Assembly: GCA_030765045.1 (NCBI GenBank)
Contig: CM060963.1
Coordinates: forward strand, 66,022,617 to 66,086,616
From: Tenodera sinensis
Lineage: Eukaryota; Arthropoda; Insecta; Mantodea; Mantidae
Length of the DNA stretch: 64,000 nt
Reading direction: 5' to 3'
Positions 43,601 to 55,120 of the stretch are shown here, piece by piece. Within the stretch, counting starts at the first letter, position 1; each line of letters opens with the position of its first letter. The position numbers were made by a program, and so were the translations under genes. Below the pieces are notes generated by a model. The model was given only the letters and a program-made list of their open reading frames with translations. It made no database searches and had not been told where the DNA came from.

Positions 43601-44740
43601 TAAATTTCCCAACTGACCTACATATTTCCCTATAAACCTCAAGGGGATCTCAAATCAGACGTGAGAACATACCCAATGACGACTTAAAATGTCATAAGTG
43701 CTTTACGTTCTGGACTTCATAGGTAATATTTATTAGGTCAGTTAATGATAATACGGCCATGGAATTTAATTCTTCGATCTCATTCTAAATTTTAATCTTC
43801 GAAATAATTATTGTAAAAATGACCTAAAACTGAGATTTATTTAATTTGTTAAGAGTAATATAAAACAGCTATAAATAAATTTGTATATGGTCACAACTAC
43901 TACACAAGTAGAAAAGGTAATCTAAAATGACGAAAAATAATTAAAAATATGTACATATAGTATATTATGTTACAGTACATGTATCAGTTCCATACTCTGG
44001 TATTAAGAGTATGAAAAAAAGATGTTTTTAGGACGGTGCTACAAAAATGCAGTGTTAATTCTTTAGGGTTATCGGATCATACAAAATTAATTGCTATTCT
44101 AGAACTTCACAGCCTGTAACGTAACACAAGGACAACCTGCTGTTTGCACTCATTAACGCAAAAATTGGAAAATTATCCTGCCTCATCCCTAAATTGAGAT
44201 GAGTTTATAACTTAATTATAGCTCCTCTCCTGACAATAACTACCCCTAGCAACAATTTCCACCTTTAAACTGTTAAATAGGAATCTGATTTTTCCCCATG
44301 AATACGCTGAAGTTACTCTTATTTCTCAGTTGAATAGTGACGTTTACGGTGTTTGAAAGGTTATCCATATGTAAAAGCTATACTCCATGTAAATGAAAAA
44401 ACTGACAAAATAAAGATGTAAAGGACATGAAAATGTTAAAATAATGACGTAAGAGTGAACAACGCCCTAACATAGAAATTGCAAAAAAAAAAAAAAAAAA
44501 AAAAAAATAGTGGCCTAATACATATACATTTTACTAATCTGGAAATTATGATGTGGTCTTATGTGCACGTTAGAAATGTTTAATATTACAATTAAAAGAT
44601 GATATTTAATTAGAATCCGTACGGTGGTCGAGTGTTGATAATGATAAGCGATGTTTACATCAACCTTTTCGTGTAAAATTTCAGATGTCTTCTTTCCTTT
44701 GCTATAAACAATCTCTGAAAATTAATACGCCCTATGCCAC
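43601..44740. other. Stretch without gene; poly(A) at 44483-44507
   Basis: A 25-base A run is present. No domain or other repeat. Confidence 0.45.
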
Positions 44741-44861
44741 TTGTACCTGGTGGCAGGTACTACTTTGGCAATAAGTTAACCAGCGATTATACATGGGTGT
44801 AGAAAATATCAACAATACAATTATTATCAATAAAGAACCGTTTCGCCGAAAAGAAAGATCT

Positions 44862-45552
44862 GATGTGTTGCACTCACATGGCTTTCTCCACTCTTGTACC
44901 AACTATTCCTACAATCACTTATTCCTCCATCTTCTTCATGTCAATCGAGATAAACATTTGAAGAAATTATTGCTAGTATTCTTGTGCAAGGGGAACATGA
45001 GGGCAAATCTAGTAGTTGGATAGCTGTTTCAGGGTGTCAAAATCACACCTGCTAATAAATATGTGGAAGATAATTTTAAATATGAATGATCTCTTTCCCT
45101 TATGGTTTACCAGTTGTGCAAAAGTCATAATGAGAAACAGGCTATAGCCAGAAAATTCAAAATATAATTTAATTTGCCATAAAAATATATTAAACACACG
45201 GCATTTTAATAAAGATCGTTAGTCATTTTCGAGAACATCATTTTTTTTTTGAAAAGCTTTCTATGTAAAGGGTAGTTTAGGGTGGAGGAATTTTCTTCAA
45301 AATTTTCGTATCGCATCCTTGGAAGATATTAAACTTAAATGCTAAGTTTGGTTTTTAACCGACTTTGATTTTGAATTATGGTGTTCTCACACACACACAC
45401 GCACGCACGCACACACACACACACACACACGTGCTCGAACTTTTTCTAAAAATGCTTTTTCTTTTTATTTCAGGGGATCTCAAAACATATTTCCGGTGAA
45501 ATCTTGACATCGAATTTTTGGGTGGATTACAATACTTCCTCTACTTACTATA
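44862..45552 (-). repeat. Rep-A copy I, inside the palindromic element
   Basis: Complete at both ends. On the minus strand it runs from 'ctactacgtatagtaagtag' to about 'gagtgcaacacatcagat', with a CA/GCAC tract (45389-45430) at the usual place and an internal deletion near 45020-45090. Comparison with the 58142 relative shows the host sequence resuming on both sides, which defines the Rep-A termini. No target duplication is evident. Confidence 0.85.
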
Positions 45553-45761
45553 CGTAGTAGTGTTTGGAGTCATATAGTTTCTTGACGAATGGTTATAAAT
45601 GGTTTATTTCACAATCTGTTGTGCAAACATTGTGTGAACAATGCCATTATATATTTCTACCTTAATTCTAATTATCGTAATTTATGAGTAGGCGTAGGCT
45701 TTCACGGCCGGTGTTTGAAATTCTACAAGAGTCTTCCGGGCTGATTTGCCGTGGTCTGCTG

Positions 45762-45828
45762 GAGTAACTTGGTCCAGACGTTTCGTCCACTACTGCGGTG
45801 GACATCATCAGTGGCGTGGTCGAAGTCT
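45762..45828 (-). ncRNA. Hammerhead ribozyme, type I, minus-strand copy
   Basis: On the minus strand CUGAUGA lies at 45811-45805, a 6-bp stem II (GUCCAC with GUGGAC) follows after one extra U, then GAAA at 45784-45781, and the cleavage triplet GUC ends at 45777. Stem I pairs CCA with UGG, then an internal loop, then ACUU with AAGU. Stem III is only A-U and C-G with no loop (the palindrome ACGU), so cleavage probably needs a dimer. This copy continues into a longer 3' flank (45685-45765) typical of the element end. Confidence 0.75.
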
Positions 45829-46108
45829 TCTTGGTGAAGGTACACTTGTGTCTGAGGTCTGGGATGCGGAATTTATACACGGAGGGGTCTTCTCTGATTG
45901 GCTCGGGGCTCGCTGAGGCAGTGTGGTTGGTGGGAGGGGGCTAGCTGCATCTCGGGCGCTACTACATTCTGATTGGTTTGTGTTGCTTGACTGTCTGTGT
46001 TGTTTATGTTATCGATGACGGGGTAGCAAGTTTTGTTGAGCTTAAGGGCTTCCTCTTTCCTAATCCCAGACAGTCAACGCCTCAGACACAAGTGTACCTT
46101 CACCAAGA

Positions 46109-46171
46109 AGACTTCGACCACGCCACTGATGATGTCCACCGCAGTAGTGGACGAAACGTCTGGACCAAGTT
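46109..46171 (+). ncRNA. Hammerhead ribozyme, type I, plus-strand copy
   Basis: CUGAUGA is at 46126-46132, stem II at 46134-46139 with 46147-46152 (7-base loop), GAAA at 46153-46156, and the GUC cleavage site ends at 46160. Stem I pairs 46123-46125 with 46161-46163 and 46111-46114 with 46167-46170. The sequence is identical to the minus-strand copy. The element ends within one base of the end of stem I, so the target duplication supplies the flank. Confidence 0.75.
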
Positions 46172-46284
46172 ATCGTAATTTAGTCACAATTTAATGCTAA
46201 AATGTCGCGTAAAGTTTAATTTCTAGATTTGGCAACGTCACGTTAACATTAGATTGAATTCATTCAAATTGTAATAAGGAGTTT

Positions 46285-46840
46285 ATTGCGATACTAATGT
46301 GGTTAACACTATATACGGAAAGAGGAAAGGTTTGAAAAAACAAGGCGCTTGCGCCGAGATTCCGTTATGTGCTTACTACATGTGTATTGCACATTATTTT
46401 TTGCACTATGTGTATGTATATCAATCTGAATTTTAATAATTAAGATAGTAGCTGAAATATTAATAAATATAATTGAAGATAAATGTTAGACTTTAGAACG
46501 TGCATTGCCTATATGTGTTGCTTTGTAGAAGTAATAAATGTTGTTGGTCATGTCGTCATATTATATTTGTTAAAAGTATAAAACATATTTGACTGAGGTT
46601 TTAATTATGATTATGGGGACGATGTGTGCAGTGATGATGAAAGAGAAGAAGCGTGCAATATCACAATTAATATTTCAAAATAAATGTTTTTACTTACCAC
46701 ACTAGTGTTTTTGGTCATTTCTAAAGTACTGAGATTTCTTTTGTTTTCATAGCAACTAGATTGCAGGCGGGAATATCAACTTACGATGCATAGCAACAAT
46801 AAGGGTATGGAATATTACTTACATAGTGCAGAAAGGATTT
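46285..46840. other. Unidentified insertion inside the palindromic element
   Basis: Relative to the uninterrupted copy at 58142-58666, about 550 bp of extra AT-rich sequence lies here. No coding, tRNA head or clear duplication was found. Confidence 0.4.
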
Positions 46841-47059
46841 TACACAATGTTTGTGCGACAGTGAAGTAATGAACCATTTATATCCATTCGTCAAGGACCT
46901 AGATGGCGAAATGTTTTTTTATTGACAATAATTGTGTTGTATATATTTGTTAGACTCATCATTTAGAATCCCTGGAATCCCTGTGTGGCCGATGCAGTAA
47001 CTTCCACCAGGTATAGGTACTGGCTGTTAGGGGTAAGTGCAGATACTTATATTGGTAAT

Positions 47060-47330
47060 TGAGGACAGTGGTCGTGGCTGCTGCTTGCCATGCGGGACAC
47101 CCGAGTTCGATTCCCGGTACCGGCATGGGGACTTTCTCCCACTGGGAGATCTGGTCCGAGGTGCACACAGCCTCGTTAGGTCCTTGAGGGTCCAATTGCG
47201 GAACTGCTACCGCATATATCGGCCTGGAGGGAACGGGGTGCTGACTACGTGCCACCCTCCAGTACTGCACTCCACTGATAACGCCTGTAGTGAGCAAAGA
47301 AGAGAGACATCGGGCGGTATATTTGGCCCG
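47060..47330 (+). mobile_element. SINE-2 copy with tRNA head
   Basis: A B-box 'gagttcgattcccgg' (47103-47117) is followed by 'ctcgttaggtccttgaggg' and 'gtgccaccctccagtactg'. The body matches 15420-15725. It lies 47 bp beyond the end of the palindromic element. Confidence 0.75.
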
Positions 47331-47840
47331 GAAAGCACCGTTGTGTCCAGGTTTAGTTGGTTAATTTAGGACATTGTAATGGGCAACACTACATTAATTC
47401 TTGGGTCATTTGCGGGCTGATAATTTTAGTTTTTAAGAACAGAACGTTTTCAGGTTGGAAAGTACTCCAAGTAGACGTGCCATATACAAGCCACGTGCTT
47501 TTATTTTTCGCGAGAGCGTGGAGCAAAGGCCATAACCAAGTGGGCAACGCAATGGATGGTAATGGGTAACGAATGTTGTGTCGAAAACTTTCTGGAAGGG
47601 CAATAACCTCACATTAGGTAGGCCAGAGGTCGTGGATAGTCTACACTGACAGGCGTTGATCATTATGCATGCGGCACAGTTACAACCATGCACGAAACAT
47701 CAGATAGTGAACTATGTGATTATAGGAATGTTAAACCAAGGGAAAAAACAACTAACACACAAAATTGGACACATATTAGTGTACCATTTATCAAATCTCT
47801 ATCTCTACAACCTGCATGTGAGTGTTTTATAATTAAAAAA
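47331..47840. other. Stretch without recognised feature
   Basis: No domain in the small frames. Confidence 0.4.
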
Positions 47841-47841
47841 T

Positions 47842-48405
47842 GTGTTGCACTCACATGACTTCCTCTACTCTTGTACTAACTATTCTTACAAACTCTTATT
47901 CTTCTATCTTCTTCATGTTAGCTATGTTTATTTGCAGAAATAATATTATTGCTTATTTTCTTGTAGGTGCAAGGTGAATATCGGAAACCAGTAGGCTTTG
48001 GGCAAAATTCAAATCTTTTAAAGCTGGTCGCTATATGAAGGCTTTGAAATTCCGTTCTCTTTGAATGGCCAAGAGATAAAGCAAATAACCACCTTCCATT
48101 TGAAACAAGGATTGCAAAATAACAAGGAATATTACCGAAATGGTTCACTCCTCAAAAAATACATTTGTATGTAACTTGTGTGTTTCAAGGAAATCTTTGT
48201 GTCACATCCTTAAATACCAACTTTAGTTTACAAACGACTTTTCGCTTTTGAGTCATGCTGTTCACAGACACACATACCGAGCTTTTTCTAAAAATGTCTT
48301 TTTTTTATATACTGGGAGCCCCAAAGCATATTTCCAGTGAAATCTCGACTTCAAATCTTTGGGCCGACTAGAATACTTACCCAATTGACTATATATAGTA
48401 GAGAA
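47842..48405 (-). repeat. Rep-A copy J
   Basis: The reverse complement starts 'ctactatatatagtcaattg' and ends 'gtcatgtgagtgcaacac'. A central deletion removes about 250 bp after 'cacacaagtta'. A short CA tract (48266-48276) is retained. Confidence 0.8.
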
Positions 48406-48945
48406 AGTAAAAAGTGTTTGGTTCTGTTTATATCCAAGTATGTACAATGTAGAATTGCTGCAACATAAAACATTATATAAGTTATTTTGAAAGCGTTTGC
48501 TTTGGGCCGAGGAAAAATCGAAAACAGAAGAGTATTTTCAGGCGAATAAACCAGAAAATGATGGACTTGGTATTTTGCATGTGAAAATTGTGTTATAAGA
48601 GCACACGTACATACGTTGTACAATAAGTTCGGTACGAACAAAAGCAAGAAAAAACACCCATTTCTGGGCGTTGTTTCACTCAACAAGCTCATGGCTCCAG
48701 GCTACGAAATTAACATGGTTATTCTTCCGCAGGTGCCGTAAGTTATCAAACCGCAATAGGAACTGTTAATTGCAAAAATTTTAGTCCAGAAAGCTCGACA
48801 AATACAGGATTACAATACAAATATTATGCTTTTATCACGTAGTCGCCAACAGCATTATGTATATCAAACCTAGTGTTCAAAGTTTCACGTTGCAGTGAGC
48901 AGTTTATACACAAATAATAAAATAATGATAAATACAGGCCAGAAA
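48406..48945. other. Stretch without recognised feature
   Basis: A 113-residue minus frame (48351-48692) starts downstream of Rep-A and has no domain. Confidence 0.4.
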
Positions 48946-48949
48946 AGAA

Positions 48950-49700
48950 GAAGCAACACAGCAAAAGTAAATAAAGGTGTTAGACAAGGGTGCCCATTGT
49001 CACTTCTGACATTTAATTTATAATTGGTAACGTAGCCAAACAAAGACAAAGTATGTTAGATACACATTACAAAATAAATATTATTTTAGATGTAATACTA
49101 TTTACAGACGACTTATATGGCTCAGATAATCAATCTTCATAAGGTTCTTTATCAATTAAACAAAATCAGTTACAACTATAAACTAAAAATTTCAAGCAAT
49201 AAAACCAAAGTCTTGGCTTTTAGAGGACTGGAAGCAATACGAGCAAAATCCTATTGCAAGCAAAAATATTAGGGCAAATAAACTGTTTTAAGTACTTAGG
49301 CTGCAACGTGAAATCTCAAAAATGAAGATATAAGAAATGAAATTAATAGATATAATCAGATGCGCAGTGCTATAAAAACAAACCTCGTCTGTAAAATACA
49401 AGACGAGAAACAAAATAAAAATTTTATGAGATAATGGCGGTCCCAAAACTTCTATATGGAACCCAAAGGTGGACAATGGTGAAACAACAAGGAAGAGTGA
49501 GGTGCCGGAGATGCTATTTTTAGACATGTAGCTGGTTGTTCTTTAAGAGATAGAAGTGAAGAAGTACTTTAGGAGTTGCAGATCTTTAATTTAGTAGACA
49601 AAATCACTAATATTGGAATAATTAGAGGGACCATGTAGCGCCGATGGATAATTTCCTCATTCCCAGATTAAGGGGAAAAAGAAATATAGGTGAGCCGAGC
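48950..49700 (+). pseudogene. Decayed LINE reverse transcriptase to C-terminus
   Basis: In order across broken frames one reads KGVRQGCPLSLLTFNL (48970-49020), FTDDLYGSDN (the catalytic DD box, about 49098-49130), NKTKVLAFRG, INCFKYLGCNV (about 49280-49310), then a LLYGTQRWTM segment (about 49450), then HVAGCSLRDRSEEVL, then a GRRNIG-like basic tail. This is the RT motif B to E series followed by the usual C-terminal motifs of an insect LINE. Many shifts and stops, hence long dead. Confidence 0.8.
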
Positions 49701-49761
49701 AGCAGATGGGCAGAATAGTTTTAATACGAGACCAGGACAAGCCTAAATGGCTTAAACCCTG

Positions 49762-49820
49762 TTGGTGGTGATGATGATGATGATGACGATGACAATGACG
49801 ACGAAGACGACGACGATGAA
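49762..49820. repeat. GAT/GAC trinucleotide repeat
   Basis: 'gatgatgatgatgatgacga' and similar units follow the LINE relic. Such tails are common at the 3' ends of some LINEs, so it may belong to that copy. Confidence 0.9.
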
Positions 49821-51786
49821 GGAAAATGTTTACGCGAATAGACTACTGTCAAAAGTAATATCAAGGTGAAACGCGCTAGACTCTTATGGACTGGCCATCG
49901 ATTCGTCACGCCCCGTCATGCTGATCAAGTCAACAACTGAAAGTGACTTGGCTGCTTGCGCCGACAGTTTTATTTAAACGCTGTGTGAATTAAATTGTAA
50001 GGAGATGTTAGAAGTAAAGCCTGTAGCATTTAAATTCAGCTATCAAACGTTATGTTGAATGTCTGCAACAACGAATGAACATAGCAAGAGTTCAAAAATT
50101 AGACACGTGTTATTAACATTTATTGACAGTAAATTTTCAAAACGCACGAAGCGTAGGAACTTAAAATTCCCATGTAGGATGGCATGAGCGGAAAGTGAAT
50201 ATCAATGTTCTTTGTAGCATTTTATCACTTGATATTCGTATCAGTGATGGGCTTACTTTTGTTCCATTGTCACGCCTGATATTTTCAATGTTTATAAATC
50301 CCTTCTACATTACTAAGAATTAATTGTAGCTTTGTTTTCGCTAAAAACTGGCTTTAAATTTGGGAAAATTATTTCAAAAATAGCGACCACTATGTATGAG
50401 TGAATATTTGCAAGGAAGTAAACGATATAATGGACTTCTTTTTTGTATCGTGTCAGATTTTCTAGAAAATCAAGAATTCCTTTCATAAAATTGGGTACAA
50501 TGAGTCAGGTTTTACATGACCTAGACAAGGCAGTAAGTGTTTTAAGTACATATGTGCTCTGTTATCTCAGAATGGCCTTAGATGAGCTAAAAGCAGGTGT
50601 TTTGCTGGACCTCAGATCTGTAAATTAATGTGACACCAATTTTGAGAATAAATGACCAAACAGAAAAAAAACAAGCCTGGCGAAGATGTGAAACATTTCT
50701 TATAAATCGGAAGGAATCCAAATTGCAAAATCCTAAATATCATGTTGGAAAATTTGAGAAAACTAGATCGTAAATTGAGCTTGAAGTTACACTTTCTACG
50801 TGCTCACATCGACTGTTTTCCATATTGTTGTCATGTTTTACAGTGCGGAGCAGGGTGATTGTTTTCACCAAGATTTGAAAGACATTGAAAGAAGATACCA
50901 TGATGGTTGGAAATTAAAAGGCTACTGCTGGTACCTGAAAGGGTAAAGAACTCATGCTTAAGGAAGAAGCGCGAAAAGCAGGAAATTTCTTATTGCAAAA
51001 TATTTCCGTTGTTAGTAGATCTTATGAAAAGGGCGAACATTGTTTAAAGCCACATAATTACATACTTCTAATATAGACTACATTCTTAAGCAAGATAAAT
51101 GATCTTGTAGAGGAGTATAAATACATATGGCTAATAACTTCAGATGAAAATTTTGTTCATTGTTTTAAAATAAATCTGGATGCGATGGATGAAAACTGAT
51201 AATATAATTAGAATCAGCATCCCAAAATTGGGAGGAATCAGCATTGGAAAGTAAAACAGCAAAACTGTTTTTCTAAATGCAGAACTGTACAATGGAAAAG
51301 CAAGGAAATCCTCAATATCCCATTAATCGTTATTTCGAAAGAACACCACACTACAAAACACTGCCCAAAGGGTTCAGCTCGAACGTACTTGTATTTTTAA
51401 ATATAAAGGACGTAATCCAGCATCGTGCTGAAGGCTTTTAGGTCGGTATCCCCCGCACTTTGCGATACAATTGTGAATACAGTGTTTTGTCTAATAAAAA
51501 TATACTTAACAGCAGTTTGTGTATCCTTTAGTTATTTTGTGCCATTGTAGTGCCTCTGAATGTGACGTGGTCGCTTTTCTTATGCGATCAACTGTGACAG
51601 AGTTTTAGATGAATGTTCTAAGTCACATATGCAACAATGAATTGCAGAACTACAGTGAACGTGAAGCGATTGTCTCTTGAAATCAATGCCTTGGCTTAGA
51701 AGTCAAAGCTCTTTAGCCAACTTAGGTACTGCCTTGCTTGAGAGGTCGGGGTACCTACTCTAAATTTAAGTATTTATGTTTTAAAG
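49821..51786. other. Two kilobases without recognised feature
   Basis: One 61-residue frame (50443-50628) without a domain. Nothing else. Confidence 0.45.
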
Positions 51787-52180
51787 AAACCATAACCTTC
51801 TTCTTTACCTGATTACCCTTCCCTTATGCAAGACTGACACCCCCTGGGACTTACAAGCCAGTGCCTAGGGTCAGACGCCTGTCGGGGAGCAGACGAACCT
51901 CTGGACCGGACAGAATGAAGCGGGTGGTCAGCCAAGCACCAGGTATGAGAGTGAGGAAGTGGATGATACGAAATGCAGGCGAAATCGATGAATGGAAACG
52001 TGATGATGGAGCTATTGGTGGAATGAGTGGCAAAGAAAACCGAGAAACCGGAGAAAACCCGCCCTGATGCTGCTTCGTCTACCACGAATACCACATGCGG
52101 ATACCTGGGATCGAGCCTGGGCCGCCTAGGTGATAGGCGAACGGTCTAACCGCTCGGCCACGGCGCCAGCAAAACCATAA
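51787..52180 (-). mobile_element. SINE-1 copy 3, long form, with target duplication
   Basis: The direct repeat AAACCATAA (51787-51795 and 52172-52180) flanks a 376-bp element. On the minus strand the head 'ggcgccgtggccgagcggtt' and B-box region 'ggctcgatcccagg' match SINE-1. The body runs on for about 140 bp beyond the 3' end of the copy at 19855-20089. Plus-strand frames here are shadows. Confidence 0.85.
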
Positions 52181-54510
52181 TTTTTTCCAAAGTAATGACC
52201 ACTGTGGATTTATTATTTAGCTGTAAAATTTGAATTACAAAAGCTGATTTATTTAAAACGTACCCTGTTTCTTATAAGTTTTGTTTGTATTAGTTGGTTT
52301 TTAAAGAATAGTTATTATTTGTGTGTCTTTTTAACGCTGTTGTTAATTAATATCTTGGTTCTATTACCTTCTTGGAACTCGACGTTCCGGTGTTAACTGA
52401 GCTGATTCCCGTCAGATCTCCTTTCTGCAGGCGTTGGCGACAAAAAAGCTATTACATTAAATTAAATGACAAAACTTGATGTTTGTCATTCGACTTTTTA
52501 TCTTCTTTACTTTTATTTACAATGATTTAAAGCTCTCTCGAATTGTATTCTTTTTGCACTTTTTCGAGAGTTGTTTTTTCATTTGCATGCGAGTATGGTT
52601 TTCCAAAGCTTATTTTACGTTTTCTTATGAGGAATTGCAAATAATTAATGGCTCAAATGTCCCCCATCGTTGTGCAGTATTGTTCCAATTTTTAACAGTT
52701 GGATGATGATGAGTATCCGTTTGGGAGATTGTGCTGGTGAGTATCTTTCCCTGCTGTTCGGGTACTTGAACATCTGGTCTCATATATTGCACGTGATTTT
52801 GGTGGAGCCATTGGTAACTCGGTTGTTATACATTTTAACATGATGTTGACGTTGAGTGTGCAAGAGTGTTTTGTATACAAGTTTTGGCTTGTGTATGAAG
52901 CTACATTCTGAAAATTCCTATATCATTTGGTTACACATACAAAATATCGGATCTAATTATCCCAAGAGCAAGTGCCATGTAGTGATATTGTAAAACCTCA
53001 AATATTTTTAAAGCAATAATCTATAATTGTCCTCATTGTTGAATAATTGGTTCAGAATATTAATCTATTTTCCTTCACTAGACATGGATTTGCTTATTTA
53101 AAGTAAATATGCTATTTACGCTTCAATTCGATCTTCTGACTTAGTATCAGTAAGCCAAGCCATGACTTAAAGGGAATGTTTCAGAAATAACTTTTTATCA
53201 CTACTGTGGTGAATTACCTACTTACTGACATGCTTATGATATGAACATTGGAACCATTAGAATAATTATGTGATCTTCGTAAAGGATAAAGCAAATGTGC
53301 TAAGAATGTGAATAATATATACGTGCTTAAGGCATATTTTAAGAAGAGGTCACCAAGTATTTTATTACAACACTACTAAGGACTGACGATTTGCTTAGGC
53401 CCGTTTTTGCTTTTCATGAAAATAAAAATATCGCTTAGTTAACAATGAGAGCAAACACTTAAAAATGATTATTAGTTGATTTTTATTCTAAACACTACTA
53501 TAGTAATGAAGAAACTGGGAACCTCTTACTATATAAACAAATTACTTACTTTCCAAAAAGTCAAATAAGGTCATTATTTTGCTTTATAAGGGTCTATCAT
53601 TTTATAAAATGAGGAAAAGCGAAGACAATAGGTGGAACCTCGTTAACTGAGCCGTTTTGGATAGAGCATTTTTCATAGTAATCCATGACATTTATCGGCG
53701 AAAGGAGGTAAATAATTTTATTCGAAGTGTATTTAATACCGCTAAAAACTACTAATCTGCACAGTATCAAAATGTACATTGCAGCATTTACAGATACTAT
53801 TTTGTAAAATCAAGAATTCTTTTCAAAAATGTTTGCTCGCAATGCTTGCTAGAAGCTATATCACGTTAGGTAATGTTAAAGCGTTGGTATTGATTCACGG
53901 CTTTGTTGCACAAAACGCAAGGTGGCTTAAAATACCAAGTTTTGTGTTAGTGATAGTCACTAATTAAATATTTCTCTCTGACATCTGTGATAAATTTTGT
54001 GACAAATTGGAATACATACACGTGCTTTGTAATGTTAAAAATTTGTTCACTATTAAGACTTTCAGGCTAATTTGGCCTGCTGTATGGTGAGTTGTGTCAT
54101 CAATAAAACACGCCACTGACGTAACCTGAGAGCCGCGCTGAGGCTCTAAGCTAGCAGTGAGCCAGAGCAAGACACGATCGGACAAAACCTGCGGGTGCCT
54201 GCTCTAATGTACAATGTTCCCATTTTACAACTAAGGTTTTTGGTAAAAGTTTTAGAATATTTTGAGTGTTCGTTTTTGTTATTGGCATTTAGCAATAAAA
54301 TAGAAGTACTTGTACTTTTATTATACAATTAATCTATTGATTTATTTCAGTGTTATTGTAGTACTTCTTAACAAAAGCTAAAATCCATGTAACTGCAATC
54401 AAATGTAGTCCTGTTAACTTCCATGTGTGCAATTTCAGCGGTTATTGTACGTGGACTCTCCCCGTTCTTTATCACCGTGGAACGATTATTTAGGAGTGAA
54501 AGTCTGGAAC
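52181..54510. other. 2.3 kb without recognised feature
   Basis: Small frames only. A GC-richer spot lies near 54110-54200. No repeat shared with the rest of the window was recognised. Confidence 0.45.
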
Positions 54511-54514
54511 GGGA

Positions 54515-55120
54515 TATTTGTGTATAAGCCTTGACGAAGTTTTATTCCTCGCGGCCTAGCATCAGTCGGAGAGCTATAAGATTCCATTAATATTATCACA
54601 GGGGTAGCACGGATATATTATACTGATGAAAGAACCAAGATTACTTTCAAGAATGTCTTAATCTTTTATTAGCACTAAAAATCATCAGCCTTCTCATGAA
54701 ACACTTTTACAATTTTCTCGCCAAGCATGGCGAACTTCGACGCTAAAGAACGAAATGGCTTAGGTACCGCTAACAATTGTGAAGAATCAATATTCCTTTC
54801 GAAACTCACTGCAATTGATTTCAATTAATTTCACTGATCACACAGTTCCTTTTATGAGGATGGTATCAGGTTCACAATTATTGTTTTTCTTTTACTTTGA
54901 CATGCAATTTAATGCTGTTCGTCTTTACACTATCGATCAGAGTCAATTTCTCCTTCTTCGTTGTATCACAAAGAGCAAACAAAAAGTCAGCTCACGCTGC
55001 CTATATTCTAACATAGTTATTTCAGGGGGCTTTCTGTTGCCTCTATTTTTGCATTTGGAATTATTTCAGAGGGCTTACACAAAATACTGCCTCAACTACC
55101 ATATTTTACTGCAGCCGCTG
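54515..55120 (+). repeat. Rep-B copy 2
   Basis: Partner of 10960-11560. Shared blocks include 'gagagctataa', 'attatcacagg', 'catagttatttcagg' and 'ggcttacacaaaa'. The 114-residue frame (54779-55123) within it is not conserved in copy 1. Confidence 0.65.

Larger units (their letters stand above)
45672..46182. mobile_element. Penelope-like terminal fragment, inverted arms, 13-bp target duplication
   Basis: The direct repeat TTATCGTAATTTA (45672-45684 and 46170-46182) encloses 485 bp. Arms 45766-45857 and 46080-46171 are perfect 92-bp reverse complements. The left end carries an extra 81 bp outside the arm. Frames through the arms (such as HQEDFDHATDDV) and through the left end recur in Penelope-like element ends as far as I recognise them. 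The hammerhead cores in both arms are a hallmark of those terminal repeats. There is no RT or GIY-YIG endonuclease, so this is a nonautonomous remnant. Confidence 0.7.
44744..47013. mobile_element. TA-flanked palindromic element with nested insertions
   Basis: The ends are CCTGGTGG (from 44746) and CCACCAGG (to 47011), each bordered by TA, the Tc1/mariner target duplication. The inner sequence of each arm matches the other arm in reverse complement ('caattattatcaataaaga' against the complement of 'attgacaataattgtgttg'). Both arms match the uninterrupted relative at 58142-58666. Without insertions the unit would be about 500 bp. It is split by Rep-A copy I, a Penelope-like fragment and about 550 bp of unidentified sequence (46285-46840). 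Confidence 0.7.

Noticed and set aside
44862..45552. Rep-A as a Helitron
   Set aside because: No clear TC start, CTRR end or terminal hairpin at the boundaries defined by the empty-site comparison. Left unclassified.
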